Notes under the pieces: generated by a model | The model's input: the letters and a program-made list of their open reading frames with translations, nothing else | Database searches by the model: none | Told to the model about the DNA's origin: nothing | Made by a program: the position numbers and the translations under genes | In this document: one piece after another, positions 17,254-26,368 of the stretch | Layout: each line of letters starts with the position of its first letter | How positions within the stretch are numbered: position 1 is the stretch's first letter | DNA from: Streptomyces sp. IMTB 2501 | Lineage (GTDB): Bacteria > Actinomycetota > Actinomycetes > Streptomycetales > Streptomycetaceae | Reading direction: 5' to 3' | Length of the DNA: 64,000 nt | Assembly: GCF_001953885.1 (NCBI RefSeq) | Contig: NZ_MQUS01000004.1 | Span: 1 to 64,000, forward strand

Positions 17254-17311
17254 GTACGAGAGGCGTCGTAGTTTGACACACCTCGTAGTACGAGGGTTAT
17301 CGTACGAGTCG
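17254..17311. promoter_or_regulatory. GTACGAG repeat cluster between ArsR and OYE genes
   Basis: The divergent promoter region has repeated GTACGAG or its complement. CTCGTAGTACGAG at 17282-17294 is palindromic around its central base, GTACGAG begins at about 17255, and another lies at about 17301. The clustering between the two starts suggests several operator sites for the ArsR protein. Confidence 0.65.
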
Positions 17312-17343
17312 ACCCAGCGGTCCCGTGACGAATGGAGTCCGTC

Positions 17344-18423
17344 GTGAGCGCGCTCTTCGAGCCCATCACCCTGCGTGAACTGACCATCCCGAACCGGGTG
17401 TGGATGCCCCCGATGTGCCAGTACTCGGCCGAGCCGGAAGGGCCGCTCGCCGGCGCCCCGAACGACTGGCACCTCGCGCACTACGGGGCGCGTGCCACGG
17501 GCGGCACCGGCCTGATCATCGTGGAGGCCACCGCGGTCTCGCCGGAGGGCCGGATCTCCCCGTACGACCTCGGCCTGTGGAACGACACGCAGGTGGAGGC
17601 CTTCCGCCGGATCACCCGCTTCCTGACCGCCCAGGGTGTAGTGCCGGGGATCCAGCTGGCCCACAGCGGACGCAAGGCGTCGACCGAGCGCACCTGGAAG
17701 GGCGGCGCGCCGGTCGGTCCGGAGGCGCACGGCTGGCAGCCGGTCGCCCCGAGCGCGGTGGCCTTCGACGAACGCCACCCCGTACCCACCGAGTTGACGG
17801 TGGAGCAGATCCAGGAGGTCGTCGGGCAGTTCGCCGCCGCGGCGCGCCGGGCGCTCGCCGCCGGCTTCGAGGTCGCCGAGGTGCACGGCGCCCACGGCTA
17901 CCTGATCAACGAGTTCCTCTCCCCGCACTCCAACCAGCGCACCGACGCCTACGGCGGTTCGTACGAGAACCGCACCCGGTTCGCCCTGGAGGTCGTGGAC
18001 GCCGTACGGGCGCAGTGGCCCGCGGACAAGCCGGTGTTCTTCCGCGTCTCGGCCACCGACTGGCTCCAGGACGGCGGCTGGACCGAGGAGGACACGGTCC
18101 GCTTCGCCCGCGATCTGCACGCCCACGGCGTCGACCTGCTCGACGTCTCCACCGGCGGCAACGCCTCCGGTGTGACCATTCCGGCCGGGCCCGGCTACCA
18201 GGTGCCGTTCGCCGCCCGGGTGAAGGCCGAGACCCCGCTGCCGGTCGCCGCCGTGGGGCTGATCACCGAGGCCGAGCAGGCCGAGAAGATCCTCACGAAC
18301 GGCGAGGCCGACGCCGTCCTGCTGGGCCGCGAGCTGCTGCGCAACCCGTCCTGGGCCCGGCACACGGCCCGCGAGCTGGGCGGCGAGGTCAGGGTGCCCG
18401 ACCAGTACCACCGCGCGGTCTGA
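17344..18423 (+). CDS. Old Yellow Enzyme family NADH:flavin oxidoreductase (YqjM-like)
   Basis: 359 residues. A TIM-barrel flavin reductase of the thermophilic-like OYE class: the N-terminal LTIPNRVWMPPMCQYSA with the class Cys, QLAHSGRKAS, the substrate His pair region EVHGAHGYLINEFLSPHSNQ, then DAYGGSYENR, and the FMN phosphate site LGRELLRNPSW. It reduces activated C=C bonds with NAD(P)H in the cytoplasm. The GTG at 17344 has GGAG upstream; the ATG at 17332 lies before that site. It is divergent from the ArsR repressor, which probably controls it. Confidence 0.9.
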   Translation: MSALFEPITLRELTIPNRVWMPPMCQYSAEPEGPLAGAPNDWHLAHYGARATGGTGLIIVEATAVSPEGRISPYDLGLWNDTQVEAFRRITRFLTAQGVVPGIQLAHSGRKASTERTWKGGAPVGPEAHGWQPVAPSAVAFDERHPVPTELTVEQIQEVVGQFAAAARRALAAGFEVAEVHGAHGYLINEFLSPHSNQRTDAYGGSYENRTRFALEVVDAVRAQWPADKPVFFRVSATDWLQDGGWTEEDTVRFARDLHAHGVDLLDVSTGGNASGVTIPAGPGYQVPFAARVKAETPLPVAAVGLITEAEQAEKILTNGEADAVLLGRELLRNPSWARHTARELGGEVRVPDQYHRAV

Positions 18424-18529
18424 GCAGGCCGGTCCCGCAGGCCGGCCGTCTCCTTCGGACGACGGGACCGAGCGGGCGCACCCGACGGCTGCCCGGGGCC
18501 GCCCGCTCCCACGGACGGTGGCCCGCCCG

Positions 18530-21500
18530 TCAGCCCGGCAGCAGCCGGCCGACCGTCTCCTCCAGGCGGGGCAGCACCCGCTGCCCCGCCGGCGCCAGGG
18601 CGACCGCCGCCAGGACCCCGGCCCAGGCCACCGGACCGAGCGGGGTGCACCCGACGGCGTGGCTGACGCCCGGGGTCTGCACCACCGCGACCAGCGCCAG
18701 GGCGGACCCCAGGCAGGTCACCTGCACCAGACGGCTCTCGCGCCGGTCCAGCAGCGTCTGCACCAGCTGGGCGCCGACCACCGCGCACAGCGCCATCGTG
18801 CTGGAGCGGCGCGCGGTGCCGGGGGTGAAGCGGCCGATCAGCCATGCCGTCACCGCGCCCAGGCAGGTGGTGAGTGCCCGGTGCCGGATCTGCCGGAGCA
18901 GGGGCGCGCCGAGGACGGCCGAGGCGTCCTCGGGTGATCCGATGCGGACGCGGGCCGTGCCCGGCTCGTCGGCCTTCTCGGTCACCGCCACCGCCATCGA
19001 CGGGAACAGGTCGGTGAAGAGGTTCACCATGAGCATCTGCCGGGTGGACAGCGGCGCCCGGCCGGACAGCAGCGTGCCGAGGATGCCGAAGCCGACCTCG
19101 CCCCCGTTGCCGCCGATCAGGATGGCGATGGCGTCGGCCACGCTGTGCCACAGGGCCCGGCCCTCACCGACCGCGTCGATCAGGACCGTCAGATCCTCCT
19201 CGTCGGTGAGGACGATGTCGGCGGCGTTGCGCGCGGCGGCCGAACCGCGCGCGCTGATGCCGACCCCGATGTCGGCCGCGCGGATGGCCGCGGCGTCGTT
19301 GGCACCGTCGCCCACCATGCCGACGACCCGGCCCGCGTCCCGCAGTGCCTCCACGACCTGCAGCTTCTGCTCGGGCGCCACCCGCGCCACCACGCCCGCG
19401 TCGCGCAGCATCCGGGCTCGGGCCGCCCGGTCCGCCGCCGCCAGCTCGTCCCCGGTGACCACGACGGTGTCCTCGGGCCAGCCCAGCTCGGCGGCGACGG
19501 CCCGCGCGGTCTGCGGATGGTCGCCGGTGAGCATGACCGGTCGTACGCCCGCCTTGTGCAGCCCCTCCACCAGCGCCGTGGACGTCTCGCGCGGTACGTC
19601 GGACAGGGCGAGCAGGCCGGTGAACTCCAGCTTCCGCAGCGGCTGTTCGAGGATGTCGGCGGCCTCCCCCGCGTCCTCCTGCTCGTCCGCGCCGAGCCGC
19701 CGTTCGGCCACCGCCAGCACCCTGAGGCCGTTCCCGGCCAAGGTCTGCGCGGCCTCGGAGGCGTGTGCGGGAAGTCCGAGGCAGGCGGGCAGCACGGTCT
19801 CCGGGGCGCCCTTGACCACGAGCACGAGCGAGCCGTCCCCGCTCCGGCCGACGGCGGCGGCATAACCGCGCGCCGCCTCGAACGGCAGGTCGGCCACCAG
19901 TGTCCAGTCCGGGTCGGGGCCTGCCGCGGCCAGCACGGCCTCGTCGGTGGCGTGCACCGGCTGCTCCGCACCACCGTCAGGCTGCGGACTGGCGCGGGCG
20001 GCGGCCCGTACGGTCGCGGCGGACCCCGTGTCGTCCACCGCGCGGACCGTGCCGTCCGCGTCACACGTGCGCACCAGCCTCAGCCGGTTCTCCGTGAGGG
20101 TGCCGGTCTTGTCGAAGCAGATGGTGTCCATGCGGCCCAGCGCCTCCAGAGTGCGCGGGGTGCGGACGAGGGCACCGCCGCGGCTCAGCCGCCGGGCGGC
20201 CGCCAGCTGCGCGACCGTGGCCACCAGCGGCAGCCCCTCCGGTACGGCCGCCACGGCCACCGCCACACCCCCGCTGACCGCCTCCCGGATCGCGGTGCCG
20301 CGCAGCAGCGCGAGGCCGGTCACCGCGGCGCCGCCCACCAGGGTCAACGGCAGTGCCTCGCGGGTGAGTTCCCGCAGCCGGGCCTGCACGCCACCGGCCG
20401 GGGGTGTGCGGGCGGCGAGGTGGACGGCGCGGGCGGCCTCCGTGCGCTCACCGGTGTCGACCACCACGGCCCGGGCCTGGCCCGCCGCCACGGTCGTACC
20501 CTCGAAGACCATGCAGCGCCGGTCGGCGACCGGGGCGTGCGGGGTCGGGTCCGTCTGCTTCTCCACCGGCAGCGACTCGCCGGTCAGCGCCGACTCGTCG
20601 ACCTCCAGGCCGTCCTGGCACAACAGCCGGGCGTCGGCGGGTACCACGTCGTCCGCCTTCAGCTGGATCACGTCACCTGGTTGCAGCTTGCCCGCGTCCA
20701 CGGTGCGCGTACCGCCGGCCGGTGCCTCCTCCTCCGGTGGCACCAGGCGTGCCTTCTTCTGCTGCTCCTCGCGCAGTCCGGACAGCGCCTGTTCGGCGCG
20801 CAGCCGCTGGACGCCGCCGACCAGGGCGTTCAGGTCGAGCGCGCCGACGACGAGCAGTGCGTCCACGACGGAGCCGAGGATCGCCGACGCCGCCGAGCCG
20901 ACCGCGAGGACCGGGGTGAGCGGGTCCTGTAGTTCACCGCGTACGGCCCGGGCGAGCTGGTAGGACCAGCGCACGGGCGCCGCGACCGGGTGCCGGGCGA
21001 CACCGGCGGCGGCTTTGCGCGTGCGGGCGGTCAGCGCCTCGAACGCCCCGGCCTCGTCGGCCGGTTCGTGCTCCAGCCGCTCCTGGGCCTGCTCGGGGTC
21101 CAGTTCGTGCCAGTGCACGCGCGGACGCGGGTGCGGGGGCCGGGCCGCCGCCACGCCGAGCGCGGCGCGTACCCCGGACAGCAGGGCGGTCGCGGCGCCG
21201 ATGTCGACGGGCGCGTGCCGCAGCCCCGGCAGAGCGGCCAGGCGTCCGTGGCCGCCGCCGGACTCGCCGACGGCCACGAGCAGACCGGAGAGCGCGGCGC
21301 CGGAGCGGGCGAGGGTCTGGGCGTGCCGGCCGACCGTGCGGGCAGCCGGGATGGCCGTCAGTACGCGCCACACGTCGGGCAGCCCGTGCAGAGCCAGGAT
21401 GTCCGCGCCCCAGACCACGGCGCCCTCGCGGTCGGTCAGGGCGAGGGCGATGTCGGCGGCGCGCAGCCCGGCCAGGACGTCGCGCTCGTCGGCCGTGCGC

Positions 21501-22819
21501 ACCCGGGCGACGGCGAGTACCGCGCCCGCGTCGCCGCGTGCCTCGTACACCACGTCGTCCAGCGGCCGGCGCGCGTCCACGACCTGGTCGGCGAGGCCGG
21601 TGAAGTCCTCCAGGGCGGGGTCGTCCACGAGTACGACCCTGAGCCCCGCGCGGCGGGCCGCGTCCAGCACCGGCTCGGCCCACGGGTCGGCCTCGCCCTC
21701 GTCGGTGCGCAGCACGCTCGGGTGCAGGACGACCGTCCCGGCCAGCTCCAGCCGGCGCAGCCGGTCCGGGGCGCGGACCAGCACGCCGGTGCGGGCGAGC
21801 GCGGCGCTCAGCAGCGCGTGGAAGGCGGCGGGGCCGTAGCGGGCGGCCTTCGGCGAGCCCGCGAGGATCGCCTCGGCCGCTTCGGTGCCGTCGTGCTTGA
21901 CCAGCAGGGTGGCCGCGGCGCCCAGCACACTGCCCGCGGCGGCGTGGTCGGCGTACTCCTGGGCCGGTGTCTCCGGCAGCGGCGGCCGGGGAGCGCCGTC
22001 CGCCGGGAGGCTGACGCGGCCGGGCGCGCACAGCTGGTCGTGTACGGCGTCGAAGGCGGCGGCACGCGCCACCGTCTCGGCCACCTGGCAGGCCCGCAGG
22101 ACGGCGTCGAGCAGGAGGGAGGCCGGGGTCTGCCCGGCGCCGTGGACCGCGGCGTTGACGCAGGCCAGCACGAGGTCCGTGCGGGAATCCCCGAGCCGGG
22201 CACGCAGCCAGGCGCGAAAGCCCGGGTTCTCCCGCAGCAGGGTCACCACCGCGGTCGCGGCGCGCGGCGAGGGCGGCAGCCGCAGCGCGCAGGCGGTGAG
22301 CGCGGCGGCGATGCCCATCCCGTCGGCGGCGAGCGTGGCCACGGCCGCGCGCACCCCGGCCGGGTCGGCCGGATGCGTGGTCTCGTCCACGTCCCCGCCG
22401 GACAGTGCCAGCCCGTGCCGCCCGGCCAGGTCGGCGGCGTGCGCCACGACCCGTTCGGCGGCCTCCTCGCCGGTCGCCGTCACCACCAGACGCGCGAGCC
22501 CCTGGTCCCAGTACGCGGCCAGCACGTCGGGCCGCTCGGCCAGCGTCTTCGCCACCCGGCGCGCCAGCTGCGCCGTACCGCCCGCGCGCCGGACCCGCTC
22601 CCGCACCACGGGTCGCAGCGCCAGATGGGCACGGGCACCGGCCCGCCAGTGGTCATCGGCGCCGGGCAGCGCGTTGCGCGCGACCCGCGCCACTCGTACG
22701 GCGGCGTCCGCACCGCGCACTCCGGCACGCGCCGTACCCGCGGCGGCACCGGCGGCCATGCCGACCGCAGGCGCCAGAAGCCGCACGGCTCCCAGGGGTG
22801 CCGTCAGCAGCCCGACCAT
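18530..22819 (-). CDS. Giant CtpI-like P-type ATPase
   Basis: 1429 residues. The C-terminal ~800 form a P-type ATPase: actuator LTGESLPVEK near 743, phosphorylation motif CFDKTGTLTEN near 900 (Asp present), hinge MVGDGANDAAAIRAADIG near 1170, and a C-terminal membrane bundle. The N-terminal ~600 residues are an extension with alanine-rich helices and a second, degraded HAD-like region, as in mycobacterial CtpI (about 1600 residues). The ion carried is unknown; the fourth-helix region AVAAVPEGLPLVAT is PEGL-type, as in calcium/proton-like pumps. The ATG at 22819 follows GAGGGGG. The basic protein gene 10 bases upstream is probably co-transcribed. Confidence 0.85.
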   Translation of the reverse strand: MVGLLTAPLGAVRLLAPAVGMAAGAAAGTARAGVRGADAAVRVARVARNALPGADDHWRAGARAHLALRPVVRERVRRAGGTAQLARRVAKTLAERPDVLAAYWDQGLARLVVTATGEEAAERVVAHAADLAGRHGLALSGGDVDETTHPADPAGVRAAVATLAADGMGIAAALTACALRLPPSPRAATAVVTLLRENPGFRAWLRARLGDSRTDLVLACVNAAVHGAGQTPASLLLDAVLRACQVAETVARAAAFDAVHDQLCAPGRVSLPADGAPRPPLPETPAQEYADHAAAGSVLGAAATLLVKHDGTEAAEAILAGSPKAARYGPAAFHALLSAALARTGVLVRAPDRLRRLELAGTVVLHPSVLRTDEGEADPWAEPVLDAARRAGLRVVLVDDPALEDFTGLADQVVDARRPLDDVVYEARGDAGAVLAVARVRTADERDVLAGLRAADIALALTDREGAVVWGADILALHGLPDVWRVLTAIPAARTVGRHAQTLARSGAALSGLLVAVGESGGGHGRLAALPGLRHAPVDIGAATALLSGVRAALGVAAARPPHPRPRVHWHELDPEQAQERLEHEPADEAGAFEALTARTRKAAAGVARHPVAAPVRWSYQLARAVRGELQDPLTPVLAVGSAASAILGSVVDALLVVGALDLNALVGGVQRLRAEQALSGLREEQQKKARLVPPEEEAPAGGTRTVDAGKLQPGDVIQLKADDVVPADARLLCQDGLEVDESALTGESLPVEKQTDPTPHAPVADRRCMVFEGTTVAAGQARAVVVDTGERTEAARAVHLAARTPPAGGVQARLRELTREALPLTLVGGAAVTGLALLRGTAIREAVSGGVAVAVAAVPEGLPLVATVAQLAAARRLSRGGALVRTPRTLEALGRMDTICFDKTGTLTENRLRLVRTCDADGTVRAVDDTGSAATVRAAARASPQPDGGAEQPVHATDEAVLAAAGPDPDWTLVADLPFEAARGYAAAVGRSGDGSLVLVVKGAPETVLPACLGLPAHASEAAQTLAGNGLRVLAVAERRLGADEQEDAGEAADILEQPLRKLEFTGLLALSDVPRETSTALVEGLHKAGVRPVMLTGDHPQTARAVAAELGWPEDTVVVTGDELAAADRAARARMLRDAGVVARVAPEQKLQVVEALRDAGRVVGMVGDGANDAAAIRAADIGVGISARGSAAARNAADIVLTDEEDLTVLIDAVGEGRALWHSVADAIAILIGGNGGEVGFGILGTLLSGRAPLSTRQMLMVNLFTDLFPSMAVAVTEKADEPGTARVRIGSPEDASAVLGAPLLRQIRHRALTTCLGAVTAWLIGRFTPGTARRSSTMALCAVVGAQLVQTLLDRRESRLVQVTCLGSALALVAVVQTPGVSHAVGCTPLGPVAWAGVLAAVALAPAGQRVLPRLEETVGRLLPG

Positions 22820-22829
22820 CACGGCCCCC

Positions 22830-23504
22830 TCAGAGCGTGGTGCGGTCGGGCCGCGCCGTGGGACCCAGCGGACCGGTGGACGCCTTGCCCGCGGAGCCTT
22901 CGGTGCCGCGGGTGGTCCGGGCGGTACCGGATGCCTTGGTGCCACGGGACGACCGGCTGCCTCCGGGGGTCCGGCCGCTGCGGGGCGTCCTGGTGCTTGC
23001 GGAGGCGCGGCAGCCGGAGGCCGGGGTGCCGGCAGATGCCCTGGCGCCGGCGGACGACCGGCTGCTTCGGGACTTCCGGCTGCCTCCGGAGGTTTCGGCA
23101 CCGCCGGACGCCTCCGCCCTCGCCGCCCCACCCGTGTCGCCGGCGCCCCCGGAGCCGCTGCCGTGGCCCGACCTGAGGTCCGCGGTGCCGAGGTCGTGGG
23201 CGGCTTCGGGGCCGTGCGCGGCCGTGTTCCCGCCGTCGGCGGGATGTTCGGGCCGCGGCTGGGTGAGCCAGGCCACGGCCGCGCCGGTGAGGGCGACGGG
23301 CCACTCGACCACGCCCACCGCACCGAGCACTCCGGCCCCGGCGTACACCGCGATGCGCCGCCCGCGGGGCGAGACCGCGCCGACCTGGTCCAGGGTCTCC
23401 GCCGCGGCCCTGCTCACCATGGAGCCACCGGGCACCCTGCGCAGTGCTGAGGCCGCGCCGCGCAGGGGTGCCGTGAGGTCCGACGACGACTTCTGCTCAG
23501 CCAT
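22830..23504 (-). CDS. Membrane-anchored basic low-complexity protein, partner of the P-type ATPase
   Basis: 224 residues. The first ~80 include one or two hydrophobic segments (RRIAVYAGAGVLGAVGVVEW, then VALTGAAVAWLTQ). The rest is a Gly/Ser/Arg/Lys/Thr-rich tail with SRKSRSSRSSAGARAS and SRSSRGTKASGTARTTRG runs, likely disordered and strongly basic. I do not recognise a domain family. It lies 10 bases upstream of the ATPase and is read the same way, so the two are likely one operon. A role in localising or modulating the pump is only an inference. Confidence 0.65.
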   Translation of the reverse strand: MAEQKSSSDLTAPLRGAASALRRVPGGSMVSRAAAETLDQVGAVSPRGRRIAVYAGAGVLGAVGVVEWPVALTGAAVAWLTQPRPEHPADGGNTAAHGPEAAHDLGTADLRSGHGSGSGGAGDTGGAARAEASGGAETSGGSRKSRSSRSSAGARASAGTPASGCRASASTRTPRSGRTPGGSRSSRGTKASGTARTTRGTEGSAGKASTGPLGPTARPDRTTL

Positions 23505-24035
23505 GACTCTCCTCGGGTGAGATCGCCTTACGCACCTCACCGAGTGCCCGCCACCACGCTGGTCATCCGCCGTTTCGCCCCGCAGTCCCCCCGATTCCAG
23601 GGAGCGCCACAGACCTCCCGCTTCCCGGGAACCCCTAAGAACCTCGCCCGTCACCGCAACGCGTGCGCGCTCCCCGCTCGGGACGACACCGGAACGGCCG
23701 CCGGCCGCCCTCCACGCCGGGCGCGGGCCGCACTTGCCCCGAGGGCTGCCGGGTCCGCGCCTCGGCCGCCGTCGCCGCGGGCCACAGCCCCGGCCCTCTC
23801 GTCGCCGACCCGCCTGCGCGCGGTGCTCCGCACCGGGTCTCCCAGGGCGCCCGGGCCGCGCGATGCGAGGATGTGCCGCGGGAGAGCGGATGGGGCGCGG
23901 GGAGCGGGAGGCGGTCGCGCGGGCGGCGCGGCTGTAAGAGCCGGCGCGGTCGCCGGCCGACGACCACGCCAGGGCGGTCGACGCGGTACGGGCGGCGCTG
24001 AAGCCGGTCCAGGACGCGGCGGAGGCGAGACCGGG
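23505..24035. other. No intact gene; upstream edge of a decayed helicase
   Basis: About 530 bases with no believable coding frame. It precedes the SNF2 remnant and may hold unrecognisable N-terminal helicase sequence. It also contains the promoter of the ATPase operon, read on the minus strand from about 23510. Confidence 0.4.
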
Positions 24036-25023
24036 ATGCTGGTGGCGGACGAGGCTCACGTCGTGAAGAACCCCAGGACCTTCGCTCCCAGGCCCTCGCC
24101 CGGGGGGCCGGGCGCTGCGAACGGGTCCTGTTCATGACGGGCACCCCGATGGAGAACCGGGTGGCCGAGTTCCGCGACCTGGACGACTGATCGACGAGAC
24201 GGTGGCGGAGCGCATCGGCGACCAGGCCGGGGTGCCCGGCTCGGTGGCCTTCCGGAAGGCGGTGGCCCCCGTCTGACTGCGGCGCAACCAGGTGGACGTC
24301 CTCGCCGAACTGCCCGCCCCGCAGCAGACGGACGAGTGGGAGGCGCCGAGCGCCACGGACGAGGAGGCGTACCGCGAGGCGGTGCGGTCCGGCAACTTCA
24401 TGGCGATGCGCCGGGCCGCGTACGCCTGCCCGGAGAAGTCCGCGAAACTCGTCCGGCTCCGCGAGATCGTGCACGAGGCGGGCGAGAACGGGCTGAAGGT
24501 GGTGGTGTTCTCCAACTTGCGGGACGTCCTGCGCGTGGTCCGGGACGCGCTCGACGCCGGGCCGCGGACCGGCACCCCGTGGTCGGCCCGCTCACCGGAA
24601 GCGTGCCGCCCGAACGGCGCCAGCTGCTCGTCGACGAGTTCACCGCCGTGTCCGGTCCGGCGGTGCTGCCGGCCCAGATCCAGGCGGCGGGCGTCGGCCT
24701 CAACCTCCAGGCGGCCTCCGTCCTGATCATCTGCGAGCCCCAGATCAAGCCGGCCATCGAACAGCAGGCGGTGGCACGGGCCCATCGCACGGGCCAGGTA
24801 CGGCCGGTCCGGGTACACCGCCTGCTGGCTCCGGGCGGCGTGGACGAACGCATGGTGGAGATGCCGAAGCGCAAGGCCCGCCTGTTCGACAGCTACGCCC
24901 GCCGCAGCGCGGTGGCGGAGGCGACCCCGGACGAGGTCGACGTGTCGGACACGGAGACGGCCCGCCGGATCGTGGCGGAGGAACAGGGCCGCCTGGGCTT
25001 CGAAACCGGCGCCGTGGGCAGCC
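24036..25023 (+). pseudogene. SNF2-family helicase, C-terminal half, multiply broken
   Basis: The DEAH-like motif VADEAHVVKNPRT at about 24040, then VLFMTGTPMENRVAEF, then LRRNQVDVLAELP, then VVVFSNLRDVLRVVRDAL, then QAAGVGLNLQAAS and QQAVARAHRTGQVRPVRVHRLL are SNF2/Rad54-type motifs in order. The frame changes at least twice (near 24110 and 24570), and stops interrupt it near 24187 and 24274 (TGA inside the APV-LRRNQ junction). The N-terminal ATP-binding half is absent. This is a clear relic of a streptomycete helicase otherwise found full length. Confidence 0.85.
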
Positions 25024-25139
25024 CCTGCGGCGGCATCGGCGGCCCATCCGACGACGTCGGCGACGCACCTGGTGAAGGCGCCGACGGCCGTTCTTCCCTG
25101 TCGGAGATCACCGGTCGGCGCCCGGCCTGGGCATCCGGC

Positions 25140-25550
25140 CTACGGCCGCCAGGAGTCGTCGTATCCGCAATCGCCGGCGAACGGGACGGCGAGCAGGCGC
25201 AGCGTGGTGCAGGGCGAACGGGGGCTCGCTTCCTCGCGGCAGGTGCGGCACCTGCCGTCGTCGCGCGTCCGGTGCTCCTCCAACAGCGCCTGTTTCGCGT
25301 CGAGTTCGCGCAGCACGCGGGCCGGATCGTGCCGGGCCACATGGGTGAGCAGCCGCACCGGGTCGTCGGCGCCGAACTGCACCATCGGCGTGTGCGTGGT
25401 CCCGTGGTCCTGGGAGGTGAGCACCTGCTCGATGTCGTCGGCCATGACGCCCCAGACCGCGCCGGGCGCACCGGCGATCGCGTCGCGGGCCACTCGTCCC
25501 TCCTCCTCGAACCGGGCCCGCAGAAACTCTTCAAGGTTCACCGGCGTCAT
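25140..25550 (-). CDS. DUF6221-like hypothetical protein
   Basis: 136 residues. Pattern LEEFLRARFEEEG, then DPARVLRELDAKQALLEEH, then CRTCREEA and a C-terminal FAGDCGYDDSWRP. The helix 'DPARVLREV.AKR.ll..h' followed by a short Cys pair and a C-terminal 'YaDhPGYd..W.P' is typical of DUF6221 proteins, common in Streptomyces prophage or plasmid regions; function unknown. Its ATG overlaps the stop of the PaaX gene (ATGA at 25547-25550), so the two are translationally coupled. Confidence 0.75.
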   Translation of the reverse strand: MTPVNLEEFLRARFEEEGRVARDAIAGAPGAVWGVMADDIEQVLTSQDHGTTHTPMVQFGADDPVRLLTHVARHDPARVLRELDAKQALLEEHRTRDDGRCRTCREEASPRSPCTTLRLLAVPFAGDCGYDDSWRP

Positions 25551-26311
25551 GCGCAACGCTCCCTTCGCCCCACCGACGCGGCCAACTCCCGCTGAAAGCC
25601 CGCGTACGCCGTGCGCAGCGCGTCTCCCGGCCAGTCGGCGGGGACGAGGCCGGGCGGCAGGACCGGGTCGGTGAGCAGGTGCCGTACGGCCGCGGCGTAG
25701 GCGGTGAGGCGGTCCGCCGGGTCCCGGGCGGCCGATGTACGGGCGAGCAGCATCCGCGCGGTGGCCGCCCAGGCGTCCAGCGGCCAGAGCCGGGCCACCA
25801 GGTCGTGCGGGGGTTCGTCGGGGCGTGCGGAGCAGGTCAGGGCGACGGAGTCGAGCGTGTCCGGCAGAGCGCGGTCGAGGTTGGCCGGGCGCAGCCACAC
25901 GCCCTCGCGGAGTTCGGCCAGGCGCAGGGCGGTCAACCGGGCGCGCAGTTCGGCGCGTTCGGCGGGGCCGCGGCCGGTCGCCGTGATCACCACCATCTCC
26001 CAGTCGCCGCCCCACGCGCGCGTGACGGGGCGCAGCGCCTCGTCCTGGCGCCGCTGGCGGGCCAGCAGCCGGTCACTGAGCCGGTAGACGGCGTCAGTGC
26101 GGCGCAGGTCGCCCGCGGCCACCATCCGGCTCAGCGCGGCCCGCAGCGTGGAGCCGCCGACCCCGAAGGGCTCCACCAGCCGGACCAGGTCCTTCACCGG
26201 CAGCTGCGCCGGGTGCGCGCCGAGGAGCAGGCTCAGCACGACCGACCGCGCGGACAGCGGCCGCAGGCCTGCCTCCGCCGGCTCGGGCGAGACGTTCATG
26301 CGCATGGGCAC
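25547..26311 (-). CDS. PaaX-family transcriptional regulator
   Basis: 254 residues. The N-terminal winged helix (SARSVVLSLLLGAHPAQLPVKDLVRL followed by GGSTLRAALSRMVAAGDLRR) and the C-terminal WPLDAWAATARML / DPVLPPGLVPADWPGDALRTAY block are PaaX family hallmarks. PaaX represses phenylacetate catabolism in Proteobacteria; actinobacterial members often govern acyl-CoA enzymes. The start is one of GTG 26311, ATG 26305 or ATG 26299. It is divergent from the acyl-CoA dehydrogenase gene with a long inverted repeat between them, so it most likely represses that gene. Confidence 0.85.
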   Translation of the reverse strand: MPMRMNVSPEPAEAGLRPLSARSVVLSLLLGAHPAQLPVKDLVRLVEPFGVGGSTLRAALSRMVAAGDLRRTDAVYRLSDRLLARQRRQDEALRPVTRAWGGDWEMVVITATGRGPAERAELRARLTALRLAELREGVWLRPANLDRALPDTLDSVALTCSARPDEPPHDLVARLWPLDAWAATARMLLARTSAARDPADRLTAYAAAVRHLLTDPVLPPGLVPADWPGDALRTAYAGFQRELAASVGRRERCA

Positions 26312-26332
26312 GTACTGTACGGCGCCCTCCGT

Positions 26333-26368
26333 GTTGCACTATTGCTACGGTCGCAGGAAGAGTGCAAC
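26333..26368. promoter_or_regulatory. Inverted repeat between PaaX and acyl-CoA dehydrogenase genes
   Basis: Perfect 8-base arms GTTGCACT (26333-26340) and AGTGCAAC (26361-26368) are separated by 20 bases in the divergent promoter region. A wide-spaced site suits a dimeric PaaX-type regulator. The right arm overlaps the annotated start of the dehydrogenase gene. Confidence 0.65.
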
